The notes beneath the pieces were generated by a model that saw nothing but the letters and a program-made list of their open reading frames with translations, was not told the origin of the DNA and did not search any database. From contig NZ_LMJT01000041.1 in the NCBI RefSeq assembly GCF_001429395.1, positions 30,387-94,386 on the forward strand: a stretch of DNA of 64,000 nucleotides, in the 5' to 3' direction. The number at the start of each line of letters is the position of its first letter. Within the stretch, counting starts at the first letter, position 1. Source of the DNA: Allobosea sp. Root381. GTDB taxonomy: Bacteria > Pseudomonadota > Alphaproteobacteria > Rhizobiales > Beijerinckiaceae. The translations under genes and the position numbers were made by a program. Positions 57,514-64,000 of the stretch are shown piece after piece.

Positions 57514-57873
57514 ATGCGTCTCATTCCTTTCCTGCGCGCGGCTGCGCTCGGCGTCGGTCTCGCAATGCCCGTTCTGGGCCTGCCCTTCCCCGGCTTCGTC
57601 TCCGATGCCGAAGCGCAGATCGTGCTCCGCCAGGAGCGCACGTGGTCGCCCAGTTCGCAGCAGGACAGCGCGAGGCTCCGCGAATCGAACAGGATCTACC
57701 AGCAAAGAGACCAGGCCCGGCGCGAGGCTCTGCGCCGGAACGCCGAGGACAACCGACGCCGCTGGGCGGAGGTTCAGCGCTTCCAGCGTGAAAACTCCTT
57801 CGATCGGCAGCGTGAGCGTGCGCGAAATGCCGGCCCGAGCACCAGGCAGCGATCGTCCGGCGCACCGCGCTGA
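57514..57873 (+). CDS. Small secreted Arg/Gln-rich protein, unknown
   Basis: A 119-residue protein with a Sec signal (FLRAAALGVGLAMPVLGLPF, cleavage after DAEA near residue 33). The mature part is strongly basic and helical (RLRESNRIYQQRDQARREAL, RRRWAEVQRFQRENSF). Low complexity prevents family assignment; similar proteins occur as singletons in the order. It may bind nucleic acid, polysaccharide or the outer surface. GAGGAA precedes ATG 57514. It is upstream of and convergent with tRNA-Leu. Confidence 0.68.
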   Translation: MRLIPFLRAAALGVGLAMPVLGLPFPGFVSDAEAQIVLRQERTWSPSSQQDSARLRESNRIYQQRDQARREALRRNAEDNRRRWAEVQRFQRENSFDRQRERARNAGPSTRQRSSGAPR

Positions 57874-57953
57874 CGCGTAGCCGATGCGTTCTTCGTGGCT
57901 CGCGAGGTGACAGGAGCTTGACGCCGGCAGGTCCCGCATCGGCCCGGCGTATC

Positions 57954-58040
57954 TGGTGCGGACGGCGGGGATCGAACCCGCATAGCCTTGCGGCTGAGAG
58001 ATTTTAAGTCTCTTGCGTCTACCAGTTTCGCCACGTCCGC
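57954..58040 (-). tRNA. tRNA-Leu (anticodon TAA)
   Basis: On the minus strand, acceptor GCGGACG pairs with CGTCCGC. Anticodon loop CTTAAAA contains TAA, a long variable arm (CAGCCGCAAGGCT) is typical of tRNA-Leu, the T-arm reads CGGGTTCGATCCCCG, and CCA is encoded. Confidence 0.95.
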
Positions 58041-58105
58041 CTGATGAGAGCGGTAGCGGCGCGACGGCCGACACGCAAGCGCCGCAGAGGCTTATCCGCG
58101 AAAGC

Positions 58106-58792
58106 TCAATGGCGCCGGGCCGGCTTGTACCATTCGACGCCATCGGGATCGACATAGAGGCCGGGCGCCACGTCGGAGCCGATCGCCTTCTGCTGCATAG
58201 GCACCCGCACGGTGTCGTCGCGGTCGCCGCGCTTCACGTAAGGGCCGCCCTGCTGGGCACCATGCCCCTGCCCGCCGCGCGAGGCCGCCTGCCCGACCGT
58301 GCCCTGCCGGCCGGCCACCTTGTCCTGCAGTTCCGTGACGGGCCGCCCGGCAAAGGCGATGCGCCCGCCGCCCTCGACCACCGGCAAAGCACGCCGCGTA
58401 ACCCCGTCGCCCGTCACACGAACGCCGGTGAAGCGTGGCACATAGGTCGCGCCGCCCTTGCCGAAGCTGTCCCAGCCGCGGGTTGAGATCATCTGGGCAC
58501 CACAGCGCTTGTGGCTGCGCTCGCACAGCGCCCGCGATGCATAGCGCGGCGCCTTCTGCTCGAACTCGGCCCGGGCGTTCCGATAGGCGAACTCGCATTG
58601 CTGCGCCGTCAGCAGCCCACCCGCGATGCACTCGTCGCGCCGCTCATAGACCACGCCCTGAGCCGCTCGCTCCGCCTGGGCGATCGAATCGGACGGGGCG
58701 GCGAAGAACAGCGCAGGTGCGAGCGCGGCGGCGCGTAAGGCCGCCGCGAGCGAGATGGCGGAGAGTGTCATCATGCGGTGCAACATACGCAT
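58106..58792 (-). CDS. DUF1190 family exported protein
   Basis: A 228-residue protein with a hydrophobic N-terminus (LAAALRAAALAPALFFAA) and the DUF1190 cysteine core: RRDECIAGGLLTAQQCEFAY, NARAEFEQKAPRYASRALCE and SHKRCGAQM (four Cys in pairs). The C-terminal ~120 residues are Gly/Arg-rich, ending in YVDPDGVEWYKPARRH. Function unknown; the family is linked to the cell envelope. ATG at 58792 fits GTGAGG 9 bp upstream. The gene reads in the same direction as the following synthetase gene. Confidence 0.82.
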   Translation of the reverse strand: MRMLHRMMTLSAISLAAALRAAALAPALFFAAPSDSIAQAERAAQGVVYERRDECIAGGLLTAQQCEFAYRNARAEFEQKAPRYASRALCERSHKRCGAQMISTRGWDSFGKGGATYVPRFTGVRVTGDGVTRRALPVVEGGGRIAFAGRPVTELQDKVAGRQGTVGQAASRGGQGHGAQQGGPYVKRGDRDDTVRVPMQQKAIGSDVAPGLYVDPDGVEWYKPARRH

Positions 58793-58802
58793 GATTGTGG
58801 CC

Positions 58803-60383
58803 TCACAGCAGCGAGCGCCGCGATGCAGCCAGCTCCCGCGTCGCGCCGTAGTCGATCTTGCCGCTGCCGAGCACGGGGATCGAATGCGTCACCAGGATGG
58901 CGCGCGGCACCCAGAGCTCTGGAAAGCCCTGCGCCTGGGCGGCTTCCTGCAAGACGCCGCGCTCGGCATCCGGCTTTTCGGTGACGAGCACGAGCTGTTC
59001 GCCCTTGCGCGCATCCGGCAGCGCCACGACGACATGGTTCTGGTCGGGCCACAGCCCGGACACCATCGATTCGACCGCCGCCAGCGAGATCATCTCGCCG
59101 CCGAGCTTGGCGAAGCGCTTGGCGCGCCCGCGGATGACCACGAAGCCTTCCTCCAGCGCAACGATGTCGCCGGTGTCGTGCCAGCCATCCTCCGGCGGCA
59201 CGATCCGGCCCGGTTCATCGGCGCTGAGATAGCCCGCCATGACGTTCGGCCCACGCACGCAGAGCCGGCCGCCTTCGGTGATGCCCTCGATCGGATGGAG
59301 CTGCGCCTCGATGCCGGGCAGGAGCTGCCCGACGCTGCCCTCGCGCATCGCCTTCGGCGTGTTCACGGCGATCACCGGCGAGCACTCCGTGCAGCCATAG
59401 CCTTCCAGGATCGTCGTGCCGTAGGGCCCCCACATCCGGCGCGTCTCCGCCTTGACCCGCTCGGCCCCCGCCACGACATAGCGCACGCTCTTGAGGTCGT
59501 CCGCGTCCGCAGCGCGCGCATATCCCTGGAGGAACGTGTCGGTCGCGAGCAGGAAGGTGGCGCCGGTCTCGGCGATCAGCTTCGGCACCTGCTTGTAATG
59601 CAGCGGGCTCGGATAGAGCACGCACTTCATGCCGTGCAGCAGCGGCACCATCAGCCCGGCCGTCAGCCCGAAGGAATGGAAAGCCGGCAGCGGGTTCATG
59701 AAGACGTCCCGCTCCGAGATCGCCCCGGCCGCATGCGCAAAGACCTGTCGCGCATTCGAGACCAGGTTGGCATGGCTCAGCACCACGCCCTTCGGCTTGC
59801 CCTCGGTACCGGAGGTGAAGAGGATCACGGCCGGGGCGTCCGGCGCAGCCTCATGGGAGCGGTGCACCAGCCCCGGCGCAAGGCTCGCCAGCGCGCCGAG
59901 CGCCTTGTCGAGGCTCGTGATCTGCTTCCGGACATCCTCGAGATAGACGATCCGCCTGCCCTCACCGAGCGCCTCCAGTTCGTCGTCGAGCTTGCCCTGG
60001 TCGACGAAGCGCCGCGAGGTTACGATCGTCTTCAGCTCCGCGAGCTCCGCGGCGGCCCGCAGATTCTTCACACCCGCCGTGAAGTTCAGCAGCGCCGGCA
60101 CGCGCCCATAGGCGGTGAGCCCGAACAGCGTCACCGCCATGGCCTGCATGTTCGGCAGCAGCACGCCGACATGCTCCTTCGCGCTGGTAAGGGCGGCAAG
60201 CTTGCGTCCCAGCACCAGCGCGCCGAGCACGAGATTGCCGTAGCTCAGTGGCTTGCGCTCGGGGTCCTCCAGCGCGATCCGCGCCTTGCCGTGGCGGGAG
60301 ACGGACTGAAGCAGCCCCCTGAACAAGGTGATCCGCGCGCCTGCGGCATCGAATGGCGGCGGGGTCCTGTCGGCTTCGGCCAT
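58803..60383 (-). CDS. AMP-binding acyl-CoA/acyl-ACP synthetase
   Basis: A 526-residue adenylate-forming enzyme. The ATP/AMP site is ILFTSGTEGKPKGVVLSHAN (about 168-187); later motifs are YGTTILEGYGCTECSPVIAV (A5) and GWHDTGDIVALEEGFVVIRGRAKRF (A7-A8). The catalytic Lys is in GSGKIDYGATREL near the end. It resembles the synthetase half of Aas and other long-chain acyl-ACP/CoA ligases. The acyltransferase half is absent, so it acts alone. ATG at 60383. Substrate not determined. Confidence 0.9.
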   Translation of the reverse strand: MAEADRTPPPFDAAGARITLFRGLLQSVSRHGKARIALEDPERKPLSYGNLVLGALVLGRKLAALTSAKEHVGVLLPNMQAMAVTLFGLTAYGRVPALLNFTAGVKNLRAAAELAELKTIVTSRRFVDQGKLDDELEALGEGRRIVYLEDVRKQITSLDKALGALASLAPGLVHRSHEAAPDAPAVILFTSGTEGKPKGVVLSHANLVSNARQVFAHAAGAISERDVFMNPLPAFHSFGLTAGLMVPLLHGMKCVLYPSPLHYKQVPKLIAETGATFLLATDTFLQGYARAADADDLKSVRYVVAGAERVKAETRRMWGPYGTTILEGYGCTECSPVIAVNTPKAMREGSVGQLLPGIEAQLHPIEGITEGGRLCVRGPNVMAGYLSADEPGRIVPPEDGWHDTGDIVALEEGFVVIRGRAKRFAKLGGEMISLAAVESMVSGLWPDQNHVVVALPDARKGEQLVLVTEKPDAERGVLQEAAQAQGFPELWVPRAILVTHSIPVLGSGKIDYGATRELAASRRSLL

Positions 60384-60503
60384 GCTTGGTTTCGCTCCGG
60401 CTGGCGGGTCGTCTGCACCTCTAACTAAGCCCTGGCGGCCCGGTTGCAATGAAACGCCTGTCGCGCGGAGGCGACGGGCCGACGCAGGGAGCTCCGCCGC
60501 GCC

Positions 60504-61013
60504 TCAGCCCTTGTGGTCCTTGGCGATCGGCTCGACATAGGACAGGCCCATGTCCCAGGGGAAATAGATCCAGGTGTCCTGGCTGACCTCTGTGACGAAG
60601 GTGTCGATCGTCGGCACGCCGGCCGGCTTGGCATAGACGGTGGCGAAATGGGCGTTGGGCAGCATCTCGCGCACCACGCGGGCGGTCTTGCCGGTATCGG
60701 TCAGGTCGTCGACGACGAGGACGCCCTTGCCCTTGCCGTCGCCGATCGCCTTGATCGAGGGCGCGACGTCCTTCAGCACCCGAAGCTCGGACTGGTTCTT
60801 GTAGTCGTGATAGCTCGCGACGCAGACCGTCTCGATCAGCCGCAGGCCGAGCTCGCGGCAGATGACCGCGGCCGGAACCAACCCGCCGCGGGTGATGCAG
60901 ACGATCGCCTCGAAGGGCCCCTTCTCCGCCAGGCGCCAGGCGAGCGCACGCGCATCGCGATGGAACTGGTCCCACGAAACGGGAAAGGCCTTGTTGGACG
61001 TCGGTTCGGCCAT
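60504..61013 (-). CDS. gpt: Xanthine-guanine phosphoribosyltransferase
   Basis: A 169-residue purine-salvage enzyme that converts xanthine or guanine with PRPP to the nucleotide. The PRPP-binding motif VLVVDDLTDTGKTARVV (about 97-113) is intact; CITRGGLVPAAVICRELGL and IYFPWDMGL (C-terminal hood and base-binding Trp) are typical of Gpt. Cytoplasmic, length normal (~150-170). ATG at 61013. It lies 120 bp upstream of the acyl synthetase, on the same strand. Confidence 0.93.
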   Translation of the reverse strand: MAEPTSNKAFPVSWDQFHRDARALAWRLAEKGPFEAIVCITRGGLVPAAVICRELGLRLIETVCVASYHDYKNQSELRVLKDVAPSIKAIGDGKGKGVLVVDDLTDTGKTARVVREMLPNAHFATVYAKPAGVPTIDTFVTEVSQDTWIYFPWDMGLSYVEPIAKDHKG

Positions 61014-61138
61014 GGCGCTGGGCTCCGGGCTGAGATGGCGGCGCAAACGCGCCCTGCCCAGTCGGAAACCCTATCGGCGCGCCGCTGGCAAGAGGCGATG
61101 CGGCAGCCATCCCCAGAAGCGGCGCCGCTTCTGCTTTA

Positions 61139-62932
61139 TCAAAACGCGGTCCAGCCGGACGCACTGCCCCCGACGACGAAACGCTTGGTCCTGTAGCTCG
61201 GCGTGCCGGTTGCCGAAGCCTGCCGTTCCATGCGTGGCTCGGCCTGCGGTGCCACTTGCCCGCCAAGTCTGTACGCCGCAACCATGCCGTTCAGCGTCGC
61301 TGTGTCCCGCAGTAGGTCCTGCGCGACCTTGGCGCTCTGATCGGCGAACAGCGCATTCTGCTGGGTCAGCTCGTCCATATGCGCGACCGTGCGCGCCATC
61401 TCGTCAATGCCGTTGGACTGCTCGGTCGTCGCCTCGGCGATCTCGCCGACCGTCGCCGCAACCCTCGAGGCCGCCTCGACGATCTCGCCCAGGGTCGTGC
61501 CGGCATCCTTGACCAGCCCAGCGCCGACCTGGACCTGCCTGGTGGAGTTCGCGATCAGTGCCTTGACCCCGTTGGCGGAGTCGCCGCAGCGCTTGGCCAG
61601 CGCTCGCACCTCCGACGCCACGACCGCGAAGCCGCGCCCGGCATCGCCCGCCCGCGCCGCCTCGACCGCCGCGTTGAGCGCGAGCAGATTGGTCTGGAAG
61701 GCGATCTCGTCGATCATCGCGATGATCTCGGAGATGCCCGAGGAGGCCTGTTCGATGCGCTCCATCGCGCCGACGGCTTCCTTGACGATCGCGCCGCCGC
61801 GCGCCGCGACGCCGCTGGCCTCGTTCCCGAGCGCGACCGCCATGCGCGAATTGCCGGCGCTGTGCTTGACCGACGCCGCGAGTTCCTCGGTCGTGGCTGC
61901 GGTCTGCTGCAGGCTCGCGGCATTCGCCTCGGTGCGCTCCGCCAACTGGGCACCGTCGGCGGAGATTCGGGCCGAGGCCGCATCGATCCGGCCCGATATG
62001 TCGCGCACCGCGCCGACCATGCCGGCCATCGTTTCGATGAGGTCGTTGACCCCGGCGCAGAGCGCCGCGACGTCGCCGGCCTTGCCTTCGAGCCCGACCC
62101 GGCCGGTCAGGTCCTTGTCCTTGGCGCGGGCGATGACCTCGCCGGTCTCGCGCACCGCGGCCTCGAGCTGCTGGCCCTTGTAGCTCGCGGTGATGTCGGA
62201 GGCGAACTTGACCACCTTGTAGGGCCTGCCGCGCGCATCGATCACCGGGTTGTAGCTCGCCTGGATCCAGATCTCGCCCCCGCTCTTGCCGATGCGGCGA
62301 TACTGGCCAGCATCGTATTCGCCGCGGCCGAGGCGTTCCCAGAACGCCTTATAGTCCGCCGTCTCGCGCTCGGTCGGGTCGACGAACATGCGGTGATGCT
62401 GGCCGACGATCTCCGGCAGCGCATAGCCCAGCACCGCCAGGAAATTCTCGTTGGCGTGCAGCACCTTGCCGGTGAGATCGAACTCGATGACCGCCTGCGC
62501 CTTGTCGATCGCCCGGCGCTGGCTCTCCAGATCGGCCAGGCGATTCTTCTGCTCGGTCACGTCTGCGGCGTATTTCACGACGCTGACCGGCCTGCCGCCG
62601 GCGCCGAGGATCGGGTTGTAGCTCGCCTGAATCCAGACTTCCCGGCCGCCCTTGCCGACGCGGAGAAACTGCCCGCTGCGGAACTCACCCCTGGCGAGAT
62701 CGGCCCAGAACTGCTTGTAGGCCGCGCCCTCACGCTCGTCGGCCGGCATGAACATGCCGTGATGCTGACCCTTGACCTCGGCGAGCGCGTATCCTGTCAC
62801 CGACAGGAAATTCTCGTTGGCATCGAGGATGCGGCCGGTGAGGTCGAATTCGATCACGGCCTGGGAGCGGTTGATGGCGATGACCTGCCGCGCCGCGGCG
62901 CCGCCCGAAAAGCGCTTCGAAAACAGCGACAT
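61139..62932 (-). CDS. Soluble double-PAS methyl-accepting chemotaxis protein
   Basis: A 597-residue cytoplasmic chemoreceptor. It has two PAS domains with the same sequence theme (AVIEFDLTGRILDANENFLS and AVIEFDLTGKVLHANENFLA; about 20-130 and 140-255). A HAMP-like/linker region follows (about 265-320), then a signalling coiled coil with the conserved tip EIAFQTNLLALNAAVEAARA and GRGFAVVASEVRALAKRC. No membrane helix is seen. It probably senses redox, oxygen or a soluble ligand and signals to CheA. ATG at 62932 has AGAGGGG upstream; longer frames to 63166 lack support. Confidence 0.93.
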   Translation of the reverse strand: MSLFSKRFSGGAAARQVIAINRSQAVIEFDLTGRILDANENFLSVTGYALAEVKGQHHGMFMPADEREGAAYKQFWADLARGEFRSGQFLRVGKGGREVWIQASYNPILGAGGRPVSVVKYAADVTEQKNRLADLESQRRAIDKAQAVIEFDLTGKVLHANENFLAVLGYALPEIVGQHHRMFVDPTERETADYKAFWERLGRGEYDAGQYRRIGKSGGEIWIQASYNPVIDARGRPYKVVKFASDITASYKGQQLEAAVRETGEVIARAKDKDLTGRVGLEGKAGDVAALCAGVNDLIETMAGMVGAVRDISGRIDAASARISADGAQLAERTEANAASLQQTAATTEELAASVKHSAGNSRMAVALGNEASGVAARGGAIVKEAVGAMERIEQASSGISEIIAMIDEIAFQTNLLALNAAVEAARAGDAGRGFAVVASEVRALAKRCGDSANGVKALIANSTRQVQVGAGLVKDAGTTLGEIVEAASRVAATVGEIAEATTEQSNGIDEMARTVAHMDELTQQNALFADQSAKVAQDLLRDTATLNGMVAAYRLGGQVAPQAEPRMERQASATGTPSYRTKRFVVGGSASGWTAF

Positions 62933-63238
62933 GCGTCCCCTCTCGTCGAAGGCGGCGCCCTGCGCCGCCCTTGCAGGCCGCCCGTCCGCACCGCACCCGC
63001 AGGGCTGCAGAATCGAAGGGATCGCGGGACACCCACGCGACGCGTGAAATTTGCACGCGAAAATTGAAGAACTCTTTAGAAGCGCACCAATCTGGAATAA
63101 TCGCCGCAGCAGAATAAAGAATTCACCCGTCGAATACGACGACGCAGATAAATTGATCAAAATCAAGAACGAAAACGATTAGTACTGACCACAAGGCGGA
63201 ATAAACTAAGATTAAGTTCATCGCATGCCCCAAGGACA
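62933..63238. other. Intergenic region, 306 bp
   Basis: Mostly AT-rich for this genome (especially 63055-63235, with TTGATCAAAATCAAGAACG and TTAGTACTGAC) and without a supported gene. It probably holds the promoter of the chemoreceptor gene on the minus strand. No clear terminator after the cinA-like gene is visible. Confidence 0.55.
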
Positions 63239-64000
63239 TCAGCTCAATTTTGCCTGCTCAGCGGCGAGCATGTCTTTGATAGCGTCCATCGCCCGGCGCA
63301 GCTTCTCCGGATCGCGCGAGCGCGCCACGACGTTTGTGTCAGGCCCGGCGTCCGAGAAGAACGGATAGGAGCCGATCGAGACATCCGGATGCATCCTGGC
63401 GACCTCAGCCAGCGCCGTCCCGATATCCCCCTCGCGCAAGCCCGCCCGGACGGTGTCCGACAGGATCTTCACCCCCGTCGTCAAGGTCGGCGCGACAACG
63501 TCGAGCATCGCCTGCATGATCGAGGGCACGCCCGCCATCACATAGACATTGCCGATATTGAAGCCCGGCGCCTTCGAGACCGAATTGGCGATGAGCTCGG
63601 CGCCCACGGGAATGCGTGCCATGCGCAGCCGCGCCTCGTTGAGCTGGTCGGCCGGGAAGCGTTCGGACAGCATGGCGACCGCCCGCGGATCGAGCTCGAT
63701 CGGGACCCCGAAGGCCGCCGCGACCGAATCCGCGGTGATGTCGTCATGGGTCGGGCCGATACCTCCCGTCGTGAAGACATAGCCGTAGCGGGAACGCAGC
63801 CCGTTCAGGGCGGAGACGATCTCCTCCTGGACATCCGCGACGATGCGGACCTCGCGAAGCTCGATGCCGATATTGGTGAGATACTCGGCGATATAGCCGA
63901 TATTCTTGTCCTTCGTCCGTCCGGACAGGATCTCGTCGCCGATGACAAGGATCGCGGCCGTGACGATCGCCGGGGTAGAACTCGCATCGCTCGCAGTCAT
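63239..64000 (-). CDS. CinA-type molybdopterin-binding-domain protein
   Basis: A 253-residue protein with the competence/damage-inducible CinA N-terminal domain (MoCF-like fold): AAILVIGDEILSGRTKDKNI (about 15-34), VFTTGGIGPTHDDITADSVA (about 75-94) and GNVYVMAGVPSIMQAMLDVV. The C-terminal nicotinamide-nucleotide deamidase half of full CinA is absent, so this is the short form (N-terminal domain, possibly an ADP-ribose pyrophosphatase/molybdopterin-binding role). ATG at 64000 is the last possible in-window start and fits the family start. Confidence 0.88.
   Translation of the reverse strand: MTASDASSTPAIVTAAILVIGDEILSGRTKDKNIGYIAEYLTNIGIELREVRIVADVQEEIVSALNGLRSRYGYVFTTGGIGPTHDDITADSVAAAFGVPIELDPRAVAMLSERFPADQLNEARLRMARIPVGAELIANSVSKAPGFNIGNVYVMAGVPSIMQAMLDVVAPTLTTGVKILSDTVRAGLREGDIGTALAEVARMHPDVSIGSYPFFSDAGPDTNVVARSRDPEKLRRAMDAIKDMLAAEQAKLS

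Noticed and set aside
58755..60428. 557-residue open frame antisense to the acyl synthetase
   Set aside because: The minus-strand frame has all motifs of the AMP-binding family; the plus frame has none.
61379..63067. 562-residue open frame antisense to the chemoreceptor
   Set aside because: Its composition is typical of reverse-strand GC-rich frames; the chemoreceptor motifs are decisive.
1..64000. CRISPR array
   Set aside because: No regularly spaced direct repeats were found; the repeats noted here are palindromic singletons or two-copy intergenic elements.

Overview
The window looks like the chromosome of an alphaproteobacterium of the order Hyphomicrobiales, most like Bosea or a close relative. 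The evidence is the high GC content, the family set (DUF2336, DUF3126, tandem PilZ, BTLCP, DUF1190, OpgC), the tRNA-Tyr/rlmB neighbourhood and several typical rhizobial intergenic palindromes. The genus is an inference from gene content only; there is no rRNA in the window.

Positions 1-9796 are the right end of an integrated, internally deleted lambdoid-type prophage. Leftward genes encode the end of the tail module: a tail-tip protein, a DUF6950-like protein, a small tail protein and the C-terminal third of a tape-measure protein. The tape-measure fragment abuts a Cro-like gene, so the packaging, head and most tail genes are missing. Next come a CI-type S24 repressor, a zinc-ribbon gene and a rightward operon of ten genes plus a 12-codon ORF (5491-9785). 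In this operon every junction is a stop/start overlap. It encodes a GapR/DUF2312 protein, a MerR regulator, several unknowns and a tyrosine integrase. Three copies of one operator (TTCTG-N5-CAGAA or CCGAA) sit in the cro/cI interval and inside the early promoter. The integrase ends 8 bp from the 3' end of a tRNA-Tyr gene, the probable attachment site.

From 9.8 to 16.5 kb: an AAA_28 ATPase, rlmB, a secreted unknown, an MHS-family transporter with an extra soluble insert, tRNA-Thr, a small repeat-containing peptide gene with an RiPP-leader-like N-terminus, a phage-like orphan and a Tat-exported metallo-beta-lactamase-fold enzyme. From 16.6 to 28 kb: nadK, a DUF2336/lytic transglycosylase pair, a MaoC hydratase/CoA-ester lyase pair, a heavy-metal-binding protein, two flavin enzymes, an OpgC-type acyltransferase with an SGNH hydrolase, and a DUF2157/GDYXXLXY membrane pair.

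From 28 to 45 kb is mostly housekeeping: thrS, yidD, a class A phosphatase, an IscU-like scaffold, folE, hisI, a patatin, a CBS protein, a rhomboid, PAS and PilZ proteins, a HAD phosphatase, a transglutaminase-like peptidase with a structured leader, a gamma-carbonic anhydrase-like protein and a serine hydrolase. From 45 to 64 kb: a non-canonical serine hydroxymethyltransferase relative divergent from a LysR regulator, cysE, an alpha/beta hydrolase, a chromate-efflux pair (chrA plus a rhodanese-ChrB fusion), a CNNM/CorC protein, a DUF938 methyltransferase, tRNA-Leu, an acyl-CoA/ACP synthetase, gpt, a soluble double-PAS chemoreceptor and a CinA-type protein.

At least six intergenic repeat elements are scattered through the chromosomal part, two of them families with two copies here. 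One copy overlaps the end of a truncated regulator-like gene. The most unusual items are the prophage deletion with its intact switch, the fully coupled early operon with a phage GapR, and the small peptide gene at 14.4-14.7 kb.
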